A stretch of 5,729 bases of DNA from Methanocorpusculum sp. (lineage in GTDB: Archaea; Halobacteriota; Methanomicrobia; Methanomicrobiales; Methanocorpusculaceae), in NCBI GenBank assembly GCA_017622255.1, contig JAGARL010000242.1:1-5729 (forward strand), read 5' to 3'. Position 1 is the first letter of the stretch. Every line of letters starts with the position of its first letter. A program made the translations under genes and the position numbers. Positions 1 to 5,588 of this stretch are shown piece after piece. The notes beneath the pieces were generated by a model. It saw only the letters and a program-made list of their open reading frames with translations. It did no database searches and had not been told where the DNA came from.

Positions 1-550
1 CTGCGGAAAGACGCTGGATGAGCTTCTTGCAAACTCCCCGCAGGCGGCATGTTCGGTCTGCGGAACCCTGCGCCGCCGGGCACTGAACCGTGCCGCACGG
101 GAGATGGATGCGGATTCCATAGCCACGGGGCACTGTCTGGATGATGAGTCACAGTCAGTGGTGATGAACTATCTCCGGGGCGATGTAACAAGGGCGACGG
201 CATCCTTTAACTCGAACTCTGCGGAGCTGTTTATCCCGCGGATAAAACCGCTGTGCCGTTCAAGCGAGCGGGCAACCGTCGCGTATGGTCTCTGCAATAA
301 TTTGTTAGTCCTGCTTCCAGAGTGCCCCTATACCCGCTATGCTCTGCGAAAGGATGTGCGTACCTGGCTTGGAAAACTGGAGTATGCAAAGCCGGGAACG
401 CTTACCCGCATCGCAGACGGGCAGGAGGAACTGCTCTCCCGCATGCCGAAAAGCGAGGTGGTTACTGAGCTTGGGAGATGTGAAAAGTGCGGAGAGCCGA
501 CGGCAAACCGGCTTTGTGCGGCCTGTCAGCAGCTTGAGCGGCTGATGTAG
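1..550 (+). CDS. Ncs6/TtuA-family tRNA 2-thiolation protein, 3' part (5'-truncated by window edge)
   Basis: The reading frame is open from base 2 to the TAG at 548-550 and gives the last 182 residues of a protein usually a little over 300 residues long; the missing part would hold the N-terminal zinc finger and the ATP-pyrophosphatase PP-loop. The visible part has a CSVC pair followed by GTLRRRALNRAARE (residues 17-34), then an ATGHCLDDESQ block (41-51) and NYLRGDV. This is the signature of the TtuA/Ncs6 (NcsA in archaea) family, which adenylates and thiolates a tRNA uridine. Cys17, Cys20 and Cys85 (in KPLCRSS) are candidates for the three iron-sulfur cluster ligands known in the family. The C-terminus carries a second zinc finger, C-X2-C-X8-C-X2-C (Cys160, 163, 172, 175). 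An internal ATG at 104 is not the start, because conserved sequence continues upstream of it. Whether it modifies the wobble position or position 54 cannot be decided here. Confidence 0.9.
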   Translation, partial: CGKTLDELLANSPQAACSVCGTLRRRALNRAAREMDADSIATGHCLDDESQSVVMNYLRGDVTRATASFNSNSAELFIPRIKPLCRSSERATVAYGLCNNLLVLLPECPYTRYALRKDVRTWLGKLEYAKPGTLTRIADGQEELLSRMPKSEVVTELGRCEKCGEPTANRLCAACQQLERLM

Positions 551-585
551 GGAACTTTATCCCCTCCCAATACTCCCTGTTTTTC

Positions 586-622
586 CAAACCTTAATATCC
601 TACAGTTACCCTATATTTACTC
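586..622 (+). promoter_or_regulatory. TATA-like promoter of the small-protein/adenine deaminase unit
   Basis: CTTAATATCC (591-600) is a plausible archaeal box A, preceded by a purine-containing CAAAC that may serve as the BRE. Its centre is about 27 bp before the ATG at 623, so transcription would start at or next to the start codon. No Shine-Dalgarno motif lies in between, consistent with a leaderless mRNA. A short T-tract at 580-584 just before it may end the upstream gene's transcript. Assigned by spacing and composition only. Confidence 0.55.
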
Positions 623-799
623 ATGGCTGATAAAATAGCAGAGATTGTTGCAGAGCTCGAATTTGTTGCAGATATCGAGGGAGAAAAGGACTGCCTCATG
701 TCTCAGCAGGGAAATCTCTGGTTTAATGTCGATGTCCCGAAGGGCCACGGCTTAAAAAGCGGCGATAAAGTCAGAGTAACGGTCGAGCGTGTCGAGTAA
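623..799 (+). CDS. Small protein of unknown function, 58 residues
   Basis: An ATG-to-TAA frame of 58 codons starts MADKIAEIVAELEFVADI and ends SGDKVRVTVERVE. I do not recognise the family. It is acidic, has one Cys (in EKDCLM), a central QGNLWFNVDVP stretch and a C-terminal GDKVRVTV segment of the kind seen at the last strands of small beta-barrels such as TRAM or OB-like folds; that comparison is a structural guess. No signal peptide or membrane segment is visible, so it should be cytosolic. Support for a real gene comes from the TATA-like box placed about 27 bp upstream, a start 2 bp ahead of the next gene (TAA-TC-ATG), and a normal soluble-protein composition. It is the first gene of a run that ends in adenine deaminase. 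Confidence 0.75.
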   Translation: MADKIAEIVAELEFVADIEGEKDCLMSQQGNLWFNVDVPKGHGLKSGDKVRVTVERVE

Positions 800-801
800 T
801 C

Positions 802-1218
802 ATGAAAGACTTTCTTGAACGCGACCCGATAAACCCGCGGACAATTCTGATTGGCGGACTGACCATCCTCCTTGCAGGACTGATTATCATTCTTCTCCTC
901 TTCTCTGGAGGTGGAGGAATCGATGCAGACACCCCGGTCTATGATGAAGGAGTACTCAAGACCACTATCTCCTACACCAAAGACACTCCGCAGGAGGTCT
1001 GGGTTCAGTACAACATCTTCCGCCAGAACAGTATCTTCTCCTCAACCCAGATAGAAGACACCTTCACCTTTACCGAAACACTCCGCAAGGGAAACACCTT
1101 ATCCGAGTGTCCGGTTGAGCTGGAACCGGGAGAGTACAAAATCTTCATCTACATCTCAACCTACGAGGAGAACGCAAAACGTCTCGCCGGATTTATCCGG
1201 ACTATCCAGATAGCATGA
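802..1218 (+). CDS. Single-span membrane-anchored protein of unknown function
   Basis: The protein has 138 residues. Residues 1-14 are polar and form a short cytoplasmic tail; residues 15-34 (ILIGGLTILL onward) form one strongly hydrophobic helix; then comes a flexible SGGGG linker (35-39) and a domain of about 100 residues probably outside the membrane. That domain alternates hydrophobic and polar residues (LKTTISY, EVWVQYNIF, DTFTFTET, GEYKIFIYIST, GFIRTIQIA), which suggests a beta-sandwich. There is no lipobox and only one Cys (in SECPVE), so the helix is more likely an uncleaved anchor than a signal peptide. It starts 2 bp after the small gene before it, and its TGA overlaps the ATG of adenine deaminase by 4 bp (ATGA), so the two are probably translationally coupled. 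No Shine-Dalgarno motif is seen. I do not recognise the family and cannot link it to purine metabolism. Confidence 0.8.
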   Translation: MKDFLERDPINPRTILIGGLTILLAGLIIILLLFSGGGGIDADTPVYDEGVLKTTISYTKDTPQEVWVQYNIFRQNSIFSSTQIEDTFTFTETLRKGNTLSECPVELEPGEYKIFIYISTYEENAKRLAGFIRTIQIA

Positions 1219-2813
1219 GAATCTTTGATAATGCACTGCTCTTCAATCCGGTATCCTGTACCTGGATACCTGCTTCTTTTTCCGTAGATAAAGGAAAAAT
1301 CAAAACCGTTGGAGCGCCAGGCAGTATTGCCGGTACCTTCGTCACTGATTTGGCAGGGGCACGGGTCATTCCCGGATTAATTGATGCCCATGTCCACATC
1401 GAAAGCTCCCTTCTGACACCGTCCGAGTTTGGACGACTCGTCCTGAAACACGGAGTAACAACTGTTATCGCCGACCCGCACGAGATTGCAAACGTTGCCG
1501 GAACAGACGGCATCGACTTCATGATTTCAGATGCACAGTACTCTCCGGCTGACATCTTCTTCATGGTGCCGTCCTGTGTCCCGGCAACGCCGGCAGATGT
1601 CGGCGGTGCTGTTGTCTCCGCAGAGGACCTGAAACGCTACACCGAAAACCCAAAGGTACTTGGTCTCGGCGAAATGATGAACGTCCCTGGTGTTCTCTTC
1701 GGCGATGCGGAAGTATCCGCAAAACTTTCCCTGTTTGCAAGAATCGACGGACATGCCCCTGGACTGACCGGCGAGACGCTGTGCGAGTACATCTCCCGCG
1801 GTATCGCCAGTGACCATGAATGCACAGCCGCAGAGGAAGCACAGGAAAAACTGTTGCTTGGCCAGTACATCTTCCTTCGCGAAGGAGATGCCGCAAAGAA
1901 CGTCGCAGCCCTTGCAGAAATCGTCACCCCGGAGACTGCATCCCGCTGCTGTTTCGCAACAGACGACCGGCACGTAGACAGCATCGACCGCGAAGGCTCG
2001 ATTGACAACTGTATCAGAGTTGCCGTTGCCGCCGGCATGCCGCTGGAACTTGCACTTCGCCTTGCAACGCTTTCCGCCGCCGAGTACTACAGTCTGCATG
2101 ACAGAGGCCTTCTCGCACCGGGACGGGCTGCCGACTTCTGCATTTTAGAAGACGGTGAGACCTTTGCCGTCTCCCGTGTATACAAGAATGGGCTGTCTGT
2201 CATCAGAAAGGCGGAGAAAGCAGAGCAGGACGTTACATTCCCGCCGTTCTCCTGCCGGATGCCGGATGAAGCCGGAATGCAGCTTCCTGCAGGAAAACTG
2301 CAAGTCATCGAAACCGTCCCCGGAGAAATCATCACCGAGTGCCGGGAGATGGAAGCATCCGTCTCTGGTCTGCAGAAGATTCTCTGCGTTGACCGCTACC
2401 GGGCAGAAGGATTCGGTCTGGGACTGATTAAAGGCCTCAACATTGAACGCGGAGCGCTTGCAACCTCCGTCTCACATGATGCCCACAACATCATTGCCGC
2501 GGGAGCAACGGACGCCGAGATTTTAACGGCTGTCAAAGCAGTTGCTGATGCAAACGGCGGCATGGCTGTTGTCTGCGGAGATGAGGTAACCGTGCTTTCC
2601 CTTCCGGTCGGCGGACTCATGACGGACAAACCGTATGAAGAAGTTTGTGCGGAAATGGAAACCCTGCACACCGCCCTCGAAAAAACCGGAGCGGACGAAA
2701 AAGCGTTCATGTCCCTTTCCTTTATGGCATTGACCGTCGTCCCGCACCTGAAAATCACCCCGCGCGGTCTGTTTGACGGAGACACATTCACTGATGTGGA
2801 CATCCGGTGTTGA
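1215..2813 (+). CDS. ade: Adenine deaminase (amidohydrolase superfamily)
   Basis: This cytosolic enzyme hydrolyses adenine to hypoxanthine and ammonia (EC 3.5.4.2) for purine salvage. The 532-residue length is slightly shorter than many family members but looks complete. A small N-terminal beta domain leads into VIPGLIDAHVHIESS (51-65), whose His59 and His61 form the metal-binding HxH pair. Next come the family-specific ADPHEIANV (86-94), GLGEMMNVPGV (150-160) with Glu153 as likely metal bridge, GHAPGL (179-184), SDHE (199-202) and CFATDDRH (246-253) with the catalytic-type Asp pair. Residues after about 365 form the C-terminal domain found in adenine deaminases, including SVSHDAHNIIAAG (418-430). 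This set separates it from dihydroorotase, imidazolonepropionase and the unrelated adenosine-deaminase-type adenine deaminases. The ATG overlaps the stop of the preceding gene. No clear T-tract terminator follows, so some transcripts may run into the next gene. Confidence 0.96.
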   Translation: MRIFDNALLFNPVSCTWIPASFSVDKGKIKTVGAPGSIAGTFVTDLAGARVIPGLIDAHVHIESSLLTPSEFGRLVLKHGVTTVIADPHEIANVAGTDGIDFMISDAQYSPADIFFMVPSCVPATPADVGGAVVSAEDLKRYTENPKVLGLGEMMNVPGVLFGDAEVSAKLSLFARIDGHAPGLTGETLCEYISRGIASDHECTAAEEAQEKLLLGQYIFLREGDAAKNVAALAEIVTPETASRCCFATDDRHVDSIDREGSIDNCIRVAVAAGMPLELALRLATLSAAEYYSLHDRGLLAPGRAADFCILEDGETFAVSRVYKNGLSVIRKAEKAEQDVTFPPFSCRMPDEAGMQLPAGKLQVIETVPGEIITECREMEASVSGLQKILCVDRYRAEGFGLGLIKGLNIERGALATSVSHDAHNIIAAGATDAEILTAVKAVADANGGMAVVCGDEVTVLSLPVGGLMTDKPYEEVCAEMETLHTALEKTGADEKAFMSLSFMALTVVPHLKITPRGLFDGDTFTDVDIRC

Positions 2814-2815
2814 GA

Positions 2816-2830
2816 AACTATATCTATAAT
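2816..2830 (+). promoter_or_regulatory. TATA-like promoter of the secreted-protein gene
   Basis: ACTATATCTATAAT lies just after the adenine deaminase stop codon. Its centre, near 2823, is about 30 bp upstream of the ATG at 2853, the usual archaeal spacing for a transcript with almost no leader. It lies too close to the GTG at 2832 for that codon to be the start, so it helps choose the start site. Confidence 0.5.
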
Positions 2831-2852
2831 CGTGACAAATAGTAGGACAATC

Positions 2853-3389
2853 ATGAGATTCTATCCGGTTCTCTGTATCCTGACAGCGCTGATGTTCCTG
2901 ACTCTTCCAGTCTCAGCCGCAGGCACGCTTTCTCTGCCGTTTTTAACGGCAGTGGAAAGCGAGGATTATGTCTCGCTTGCAAACGGGGAGAACCGGTACG
3001 GATATCTGCAGGTGCAGTCGGTCGAGTACACCATGAAAAACATGGATGCGGAGATTGTTGTAACCTACCGGATTGAGCCGTGGATTTCCTTCCTGGTCTA
3101 TCTGTTCGGCAAACAGGATTTAAAGAAGCGGGTCTTAGGGGTTCTCCAGTACCCGGAAAAGGGCTATGAGAGCATTCAGGATGTGGAATTTACCTATGTC
3201 AACAGTGACTATGCGGTTCTGACCATCTCCAATGCCGCACTGGACAATCAGGACAACTCCTACTGGATTCGTCCTCACAGTTTCGGCTGTACCATTCCAA
3301 CCCTTACCTTCATCATCAATGCGGATGACATCAAGACCTTTACCAATGTAAAGGACATGCCGAAAGGCATCGGCTACTTCCGCTCATAA
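2853..3389 (+). CDS. Secreted protein of unknown function with N-terminal signal peptide
   Basis: From the ATG at 2853 the protein has 178 residues. Residues 1-22 (MRFYPVLCILTALMF then LTLPVSA) have a short positive start, a hydrophobic core and a V-S-A site, typical of a Sec signal peptide cleaved after Ala22 or Ala23. A GTG at 2832 would add seven polar residues ahead of the signal and sits too close to the TATA-like box, so I chose the ATG. The mature part, about 155 residues, seems rich in beta strands (YGYLQVQSVEYTM, AEIVVTYRIE, DVEFTYVN, YAVLTISN, LTFIIN). Residues 78-87 (ISFLVYLFGK) are quite hydrophobic but short for a membrane span. Only one Cys (Cys146) remains in the mature part, so no disulfide within the chain is expected. 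No family recognised; an extracellular or surface role is inferred only from the signal. Confidence 0.82.
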   Translation: MRFYPVLCILTALMFLTLPVSAAGTLSLPFLTAVESEDYVSLANGENRYGYLQVQSVEYTMKNMDAEIVVTYRIEPWISFLVYLFGKQDLKKRVLGVLQYPEKGYESIQDVEFTYVNSDYAVLTISNAALDNQDNSYWIRPHSFGCTIPTLTFIINADDIKTFTNVKDMPKGIGYFRS

Positions 3390-3390
3390 C

Positions 3391-3414
3391 ACTTTTTTCC
3401 CACTCCGTGAGGGG
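3391..3414 (+). terminator. Probable terminator after the secreted-protein gene
   Basis: Two bases after the stop codon comes a six-T run (3393-3398), enough for archaeal oligo-T termination. It is followed by an imperfect hairpin (CCACTC, loop CGT, GAGGGG, one mismatch). The T-run precedes the hairpin, unlike a bacterial intrinsic terminator, so the T-tract is the more credible element. Confidence 0.5.
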
Positions 3415-3426
3415 TTTCGAGTAGAT

Positions 3427-3440
3427 AGATTTAGATATCG
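3427..3440 (+). promoter_or_regulatory. TATA-like promoter of the aldolase gene
   Basis: The A/T-rich AGATTTAGATATCG contains a TTTAGATAT box centred roughly 28-30 bp before the ATG at 3464. The following 23 bp (AAACAACATATAATTAACGT region) hold no Shine-Dalgarno sequence, which fits a leaderless or nearly leaderless transcript. A second A/T-rich block, ATATAATTAA (3451-3460), is too near the start codon to be the TATA box and more likely covers the initiation region. Confidence 0.5.
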
Positions 3441-3463
3441 TAAAAACAACATATAATTAACGT

Positions 3464-4369
3464 ATGTCTGATGTGAAAGTACCTTTAGATGTCCCGGAAG
3501 GGATGCGTGATGTCTATCTCGCAAACTATAACTTAATTACCCAGGGTTCCGGCCGTCTGATGCTTTTTGCCGGCGACCAGAAGATGGAACACTTAAACGA
3601 TGATTTCTACGGAGAAGGAATCCCGGCAGATGACGGAGACCCGGAGCACCTGTTCCGTATTGCATCCGAGGGTAAGATTGGTGTCTTTGCAGCCCAGCTC
3701 GGCTTAATCGCACGCTACGCAATGGACTACCCGGAAGTTCCGTATCTCGTGAAGATGAACTCCAAGACTCACTTAGTCGGCGTTTCCCAGAAAGACCCGG
3801 TTTCCCGTCAGCTCTGGAGCGTCGGACAGTTAGTGGACATCTGTGCTGAGAAGAATGTAAAGATTGCCGGTATCGGATACACCATTTACCTCGGCAGTGA
3901 AAACGAAGCAGAGATGCTTGCAGAGGCCGCAGCATTAATCAACGATGCACACTTCCACGGCCTGGTTACCGTTCTCTGGATTTACCCGAGAGGAAAGGCA
4001 GTCAAAGACGAGAAGGACCCGCACTTAATCGCCGGAGCTGCCGGTGTTGCCGCATGTCTCGGCAGTGACTTCGTCAAAGTAAACGCACCAAAGAAGGATG
4101 GAAAGTCCGGTGCTGAGCTTCTGCAGGAGGCAGTCCAGGCAGCAGGCAGAACCAAGGTTGTCTGTGCAGGCGGTTCTTCTACCTCTGAAGAGAAGTTCTT
4201 AGCTGAACTCTATGACCAGATTCACGTCGGCGGCGCTGCAGGCAACGCAACCGGAAGAAACATCCACCAGAAGTCCCTTGCAGAAGCTGTTAAGTTCTGC
4301 AACGCAATCTATGCAATCACCGTTGAGAACAAGAGTGTTGAAGAAGCACTTGCCATTCTCAAGGCATAA
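3464..4369 (+). CDS. DhnA-type archaeal class I aldolase (fructose-bisphosphate aldolase-like)
   Basis: A 301-residue TIM-barrel enzyme of the DhnA/DeoC group that forms a Schiff base with its substrate. Lys205 in SDFVKVNAP is the expected Schiff-base lysine, Tyr174 in WIYPRGK the proton-relay tyrosine, and Asp38 in AGDQKMEH the other acid-base residue. As I recall the Thermoproteus tenax fructose-bisphosphate aldolase (Trp144, Tyr146, Lys177), Trp172, Tyr174 and Lys205 here have exactly the same spacing. AGGSS (235-239) and GGAAGNATGRNIHQ (256-269) form the phosphate-binding site. The likely role is cleavage or synthesis of fructose 1,6-bisphosphate in gluconeogenesis or glycolysis. The alternative is a relative such as the ADTH synthase of archaeal aromatic amino acid synthesis; the chain is about 30 residues longer than that group and its N-terminal half is unusual. 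Leu codon use differs from the neighbours: nine of 27 are TTA. Confidence 0.85.
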   Translation: MSDVKVPLDVPEGMRDVYLANYNLITQGSGRLMLFAGDQKMEHLNDDFYGEGIPADDGDPEHLFRIASEGKIGVFAAQLGLIARYAMDYPEVPYLVKMNSKTHLVGVSQKDPVSRQLWSVGQLVDICAEKNVKIAGIGYTIYLGSENEAEMLAEAAALINDAHFHGLVTVLWIYPRGKAVKDEKDPHLIAGAAGVAACLGSDFVKVNAPKKDGKSGAELLQEAVQAAGRTKVVCAGGSSTSEEKFLAELYDQIHVGGAAGNATGRNIHQKSLAEAVKFCNAIYAITVENKSVEEALAILKA

Positions 4370-4406
4370 TTTTTCTTTTTTTCTCTGATAAAAAAGAGGC
4401 GCTCTT
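4370..4406. terminator. Two-way terminator between convergent aldolase and YeiH-family genes
   Basis: For the + strand, a T-rich run (TTTTTCTTTTTTTCTCT, about 4370-4386) directly follows the aldolase stop and suits archaeal oligo-T termination. For the - strand, a perfect 5-bp hairpin, AAGAG-GCG-CTCTT (4394-4406), abuts the TAG of the YeiH-family gene, and reading leftward it ends in a six-T run (complement of A4390-4395). Together they separate the two converging transcripts. Confidence 0.7.
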
Positions 4407-5498
4407 CTATACGAAGAGCTTGATGAAGACCAGCATCAGAATTATCTGTACAAGCCATACGGCTGATGCAAACGGCAGAAGGGTTTTTCCAACCGCAAAG
4501 GTCTCTTTCAGGTTCATGGAAAGTCCGACGCCTGCCATGGCAATAGTCAGAAGGGTTACCGAGGTGTTGATAAGAACTCCCTGGACAGCCCGTCCAGCCT
4601 CCGGGGCGAGGAGGATAAACAGACTCATGAGTGCCGCAACAGCGACGAAGAGGATTAAGAATCCCTGAAGCCGGGGCTTTTCTGCTGTTTCTTTGGCGAA
4701 GCGTTTCCGGACAAGGTGCGCAAATACTGCGGCAACGACGACCAGCATGGCAACGCGAATCATTTTGTATGCAAGGGCAAGCGCGGCGACATCCGCTCCG
4801 CCTAAGGCAGTGTAGAGTTCGGCTGCCGGGATGACATTTCCAATTTCATGCAGGGTTCCGCCGATAAATACCTCTGCCTGTGCAGCCGTCATGTCGAATC
4901 CGAAGGCAAGAAGCGGGATGATAAAGACACCGGCAAGTCCCAGCAGACTGATGATGCCGACAACCGCATGGACATACTTCTGTTCGGCATTGATAACCGA
5001 AGCAACAGAAAGGGCTGCGGATACGCCGCAGATTCCGGTCCCGCTTCCGGTAACCGCGCAGGCATCCCAGGGCTTCTTCAGTAGTTTGCCGAACTTCATC
5101 GCAAAGAAGATGGTTGCGGCAAGGACACAGAGAATACTTATCACTCCCGGAAGGGATGCGGTCATGAGAACATCAGCAGTTACCCGCGCTCCCATCAGGA
5201 TGATTGCCAGGCGCAGAATGAATTTTCCGGCATAGGAGCCTCCTGCCTTGAAGCACTTCACGTTGATGAAGAGGCAGACAATCAGTGCAAAGACAATCGG
5301 GCCTACTTTGGAGAGGAAGACAAATACCGGATTGGTGAGGAACAGTTCTGCAGGCAGAATCTGCATTCCGCCGTCAAAAAGGGTTCCGCGGGTAAGCAGG
5401 AAGGCAAGAAGTGCGACTGCACAGCAGAAGAGGATTCCGGCAAGATGGGATTTTCCAATCGAGAAGTATGCGAGAAAATCCTCTTTATAGGAAGACAT
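4407..5498 (-). CDS. YeiH/UPF0324-family multi-spanning membrane protein (putative anion exporter)
   Basis: A 363-residue, strongly hydrophobic protein with about 10-11 predicted membrane helices (for example 20-36, 58-80, 116-134, 176-199, 236-262, 280-298, 340-362). Family marks are ILRLAIILMGARV (94-106), GSGTGICGVSAALSVASVI (151-169, which resembles the family's ICG-N/V-SA motif), GGTLHEIGNVIPAA (213-226) and AGVGLSMNL (322-330). The family is often annotated as putative sulfate exporter after TauZ-like relatives, but the substrate is seldom tested, so the substrate here is unknown. Residues 263-278 (VRKRFAKETAEKPRLQ) form a charged loop, probably cytoplasmic. The ATG at 5498 is the only good start: the next Met is residue 45, inside the conserved part, and a TATA-like box lies about 26 bp upstream. 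The gene stands alone, convergent with the aldolase and downstream of a tRNA gene, so context gives no hint of its partner pathway. Confidence 0.88.
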   Translation of the reverse strand: MSSYKEDFLAYFSIGKSHLAGILFCCAVALLAFLLTRGTLFDGGMQILPAELFLTNPVFVFLSKVGPIVFALIVCLFINVKCFKAGGSYAGKFILRLAIILMGARVTADVLMTASLPGVISILCVLAATIFFAMKFGKLLKKPWDACAVTGSGTGICGVSAALSVASVINAEQKYVHAVVGIISLLGLAGVFIIPLLAFGFDMTAAQAEVFIGGTLHEIGNVIPAAELYTALGGADVAALALAYKMIRVAMLVVVAAVFAHLVRKRFAKETAEKPRLQGFLILFVAVAALMSLFILLAPEAGRAVQGVLINTSVTLLTIAMAGVGLSMNLKETFAVGKTLLPFASAVWLVQIILMLVFIKLFV

Positions 5499-5518
5499 GC
5501 TTATTCGTTATCAGGGAA

Positions 5519-5530
5519 GAATATTTATGT
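5519..5530 (-). promoter_or_regulatory. TATA-like promoter of the YeiH-family gene
   Basis: On the - strand ACATAAATATTC forms a good archaeal box A. Its centre, near 5524, is 26-27 bp upstream of the ATG, which puts the transcript start at or beside the start codon. The intervening CTTCCCTGATAACG segment has no ribosome-binding motif, so the message is probably leaderless. Confidence 0.6.
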
Positions 5531-5548
5531 TTTCCATGCGCATGAAAA
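5531..5548. promoter_or_regulatory. Palindrome upstream of the YeiH-family promoter, possible operator
   Basis: CATGCGCATG (5535-5544) is a perfect 10-bp palindrome, extended by TTT and AAA arms to an 18-bp near-palindrome with one mismatched pair. It ends right beside the TATA-like box on its upstream side, where an archaeal dimeric regulator acting as activator or repressor could bind. No known operator is recognised; it could be chance. Confidence 0.3.
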
Positions 5549-5575
5549 TATTATCAAAAATTTCAAGCAAATTCT

Positions 5576-5588
5576 AAGAAAAACGGAG
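5576..5588 (-). terminator. Oligo-T terminator after tRNA-Phe
   Basis: Immediately after the tRNA 3' end the - strand reads CTCCGTTTTTCTT. The five-T run six bases beyond the discriminator base is a typical archaeal tRNA transcript end. Confidence 0.5.

Noticed and set aside
1202..2099. Long open frames on the - strand inside adenine deaminase (1202-1564, 1527-2099, 1637-2038).
   Set aside because: They lie opposite a clearly conserved enzyme gene. Their translations are rich in Cys, Arg and Ser with no recognisable domain, as expected from reversed GC-biased codons.
2396..2854. A 152-residue open frame on the - strand over the 3' end of adenine deaminase.
   Set aside because: It overlaps the conserved C-terminal domain of the enzyme and the next gene's promoter, has no promoter of its own, and its translation shows no protein-like domain.
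2521..2950. Direct repeat TTTTAACGGC at 2521-2530 and 2941-2950.
   Set aside because: Both copies are inside coding sequence (ILTAV and FLTAV), only 10 bp long, and have no flanking similarity; chance is the simplest explanation.
4420..5490. Several + strand open frames opposite the YeiH-family gene (4420-4668, 4831-5235, 5248-5490).
   Set aside because: They are mirror frames of a hydrophobic membrane protein gene, with Arg- and Thr-rich translations and no start signals.
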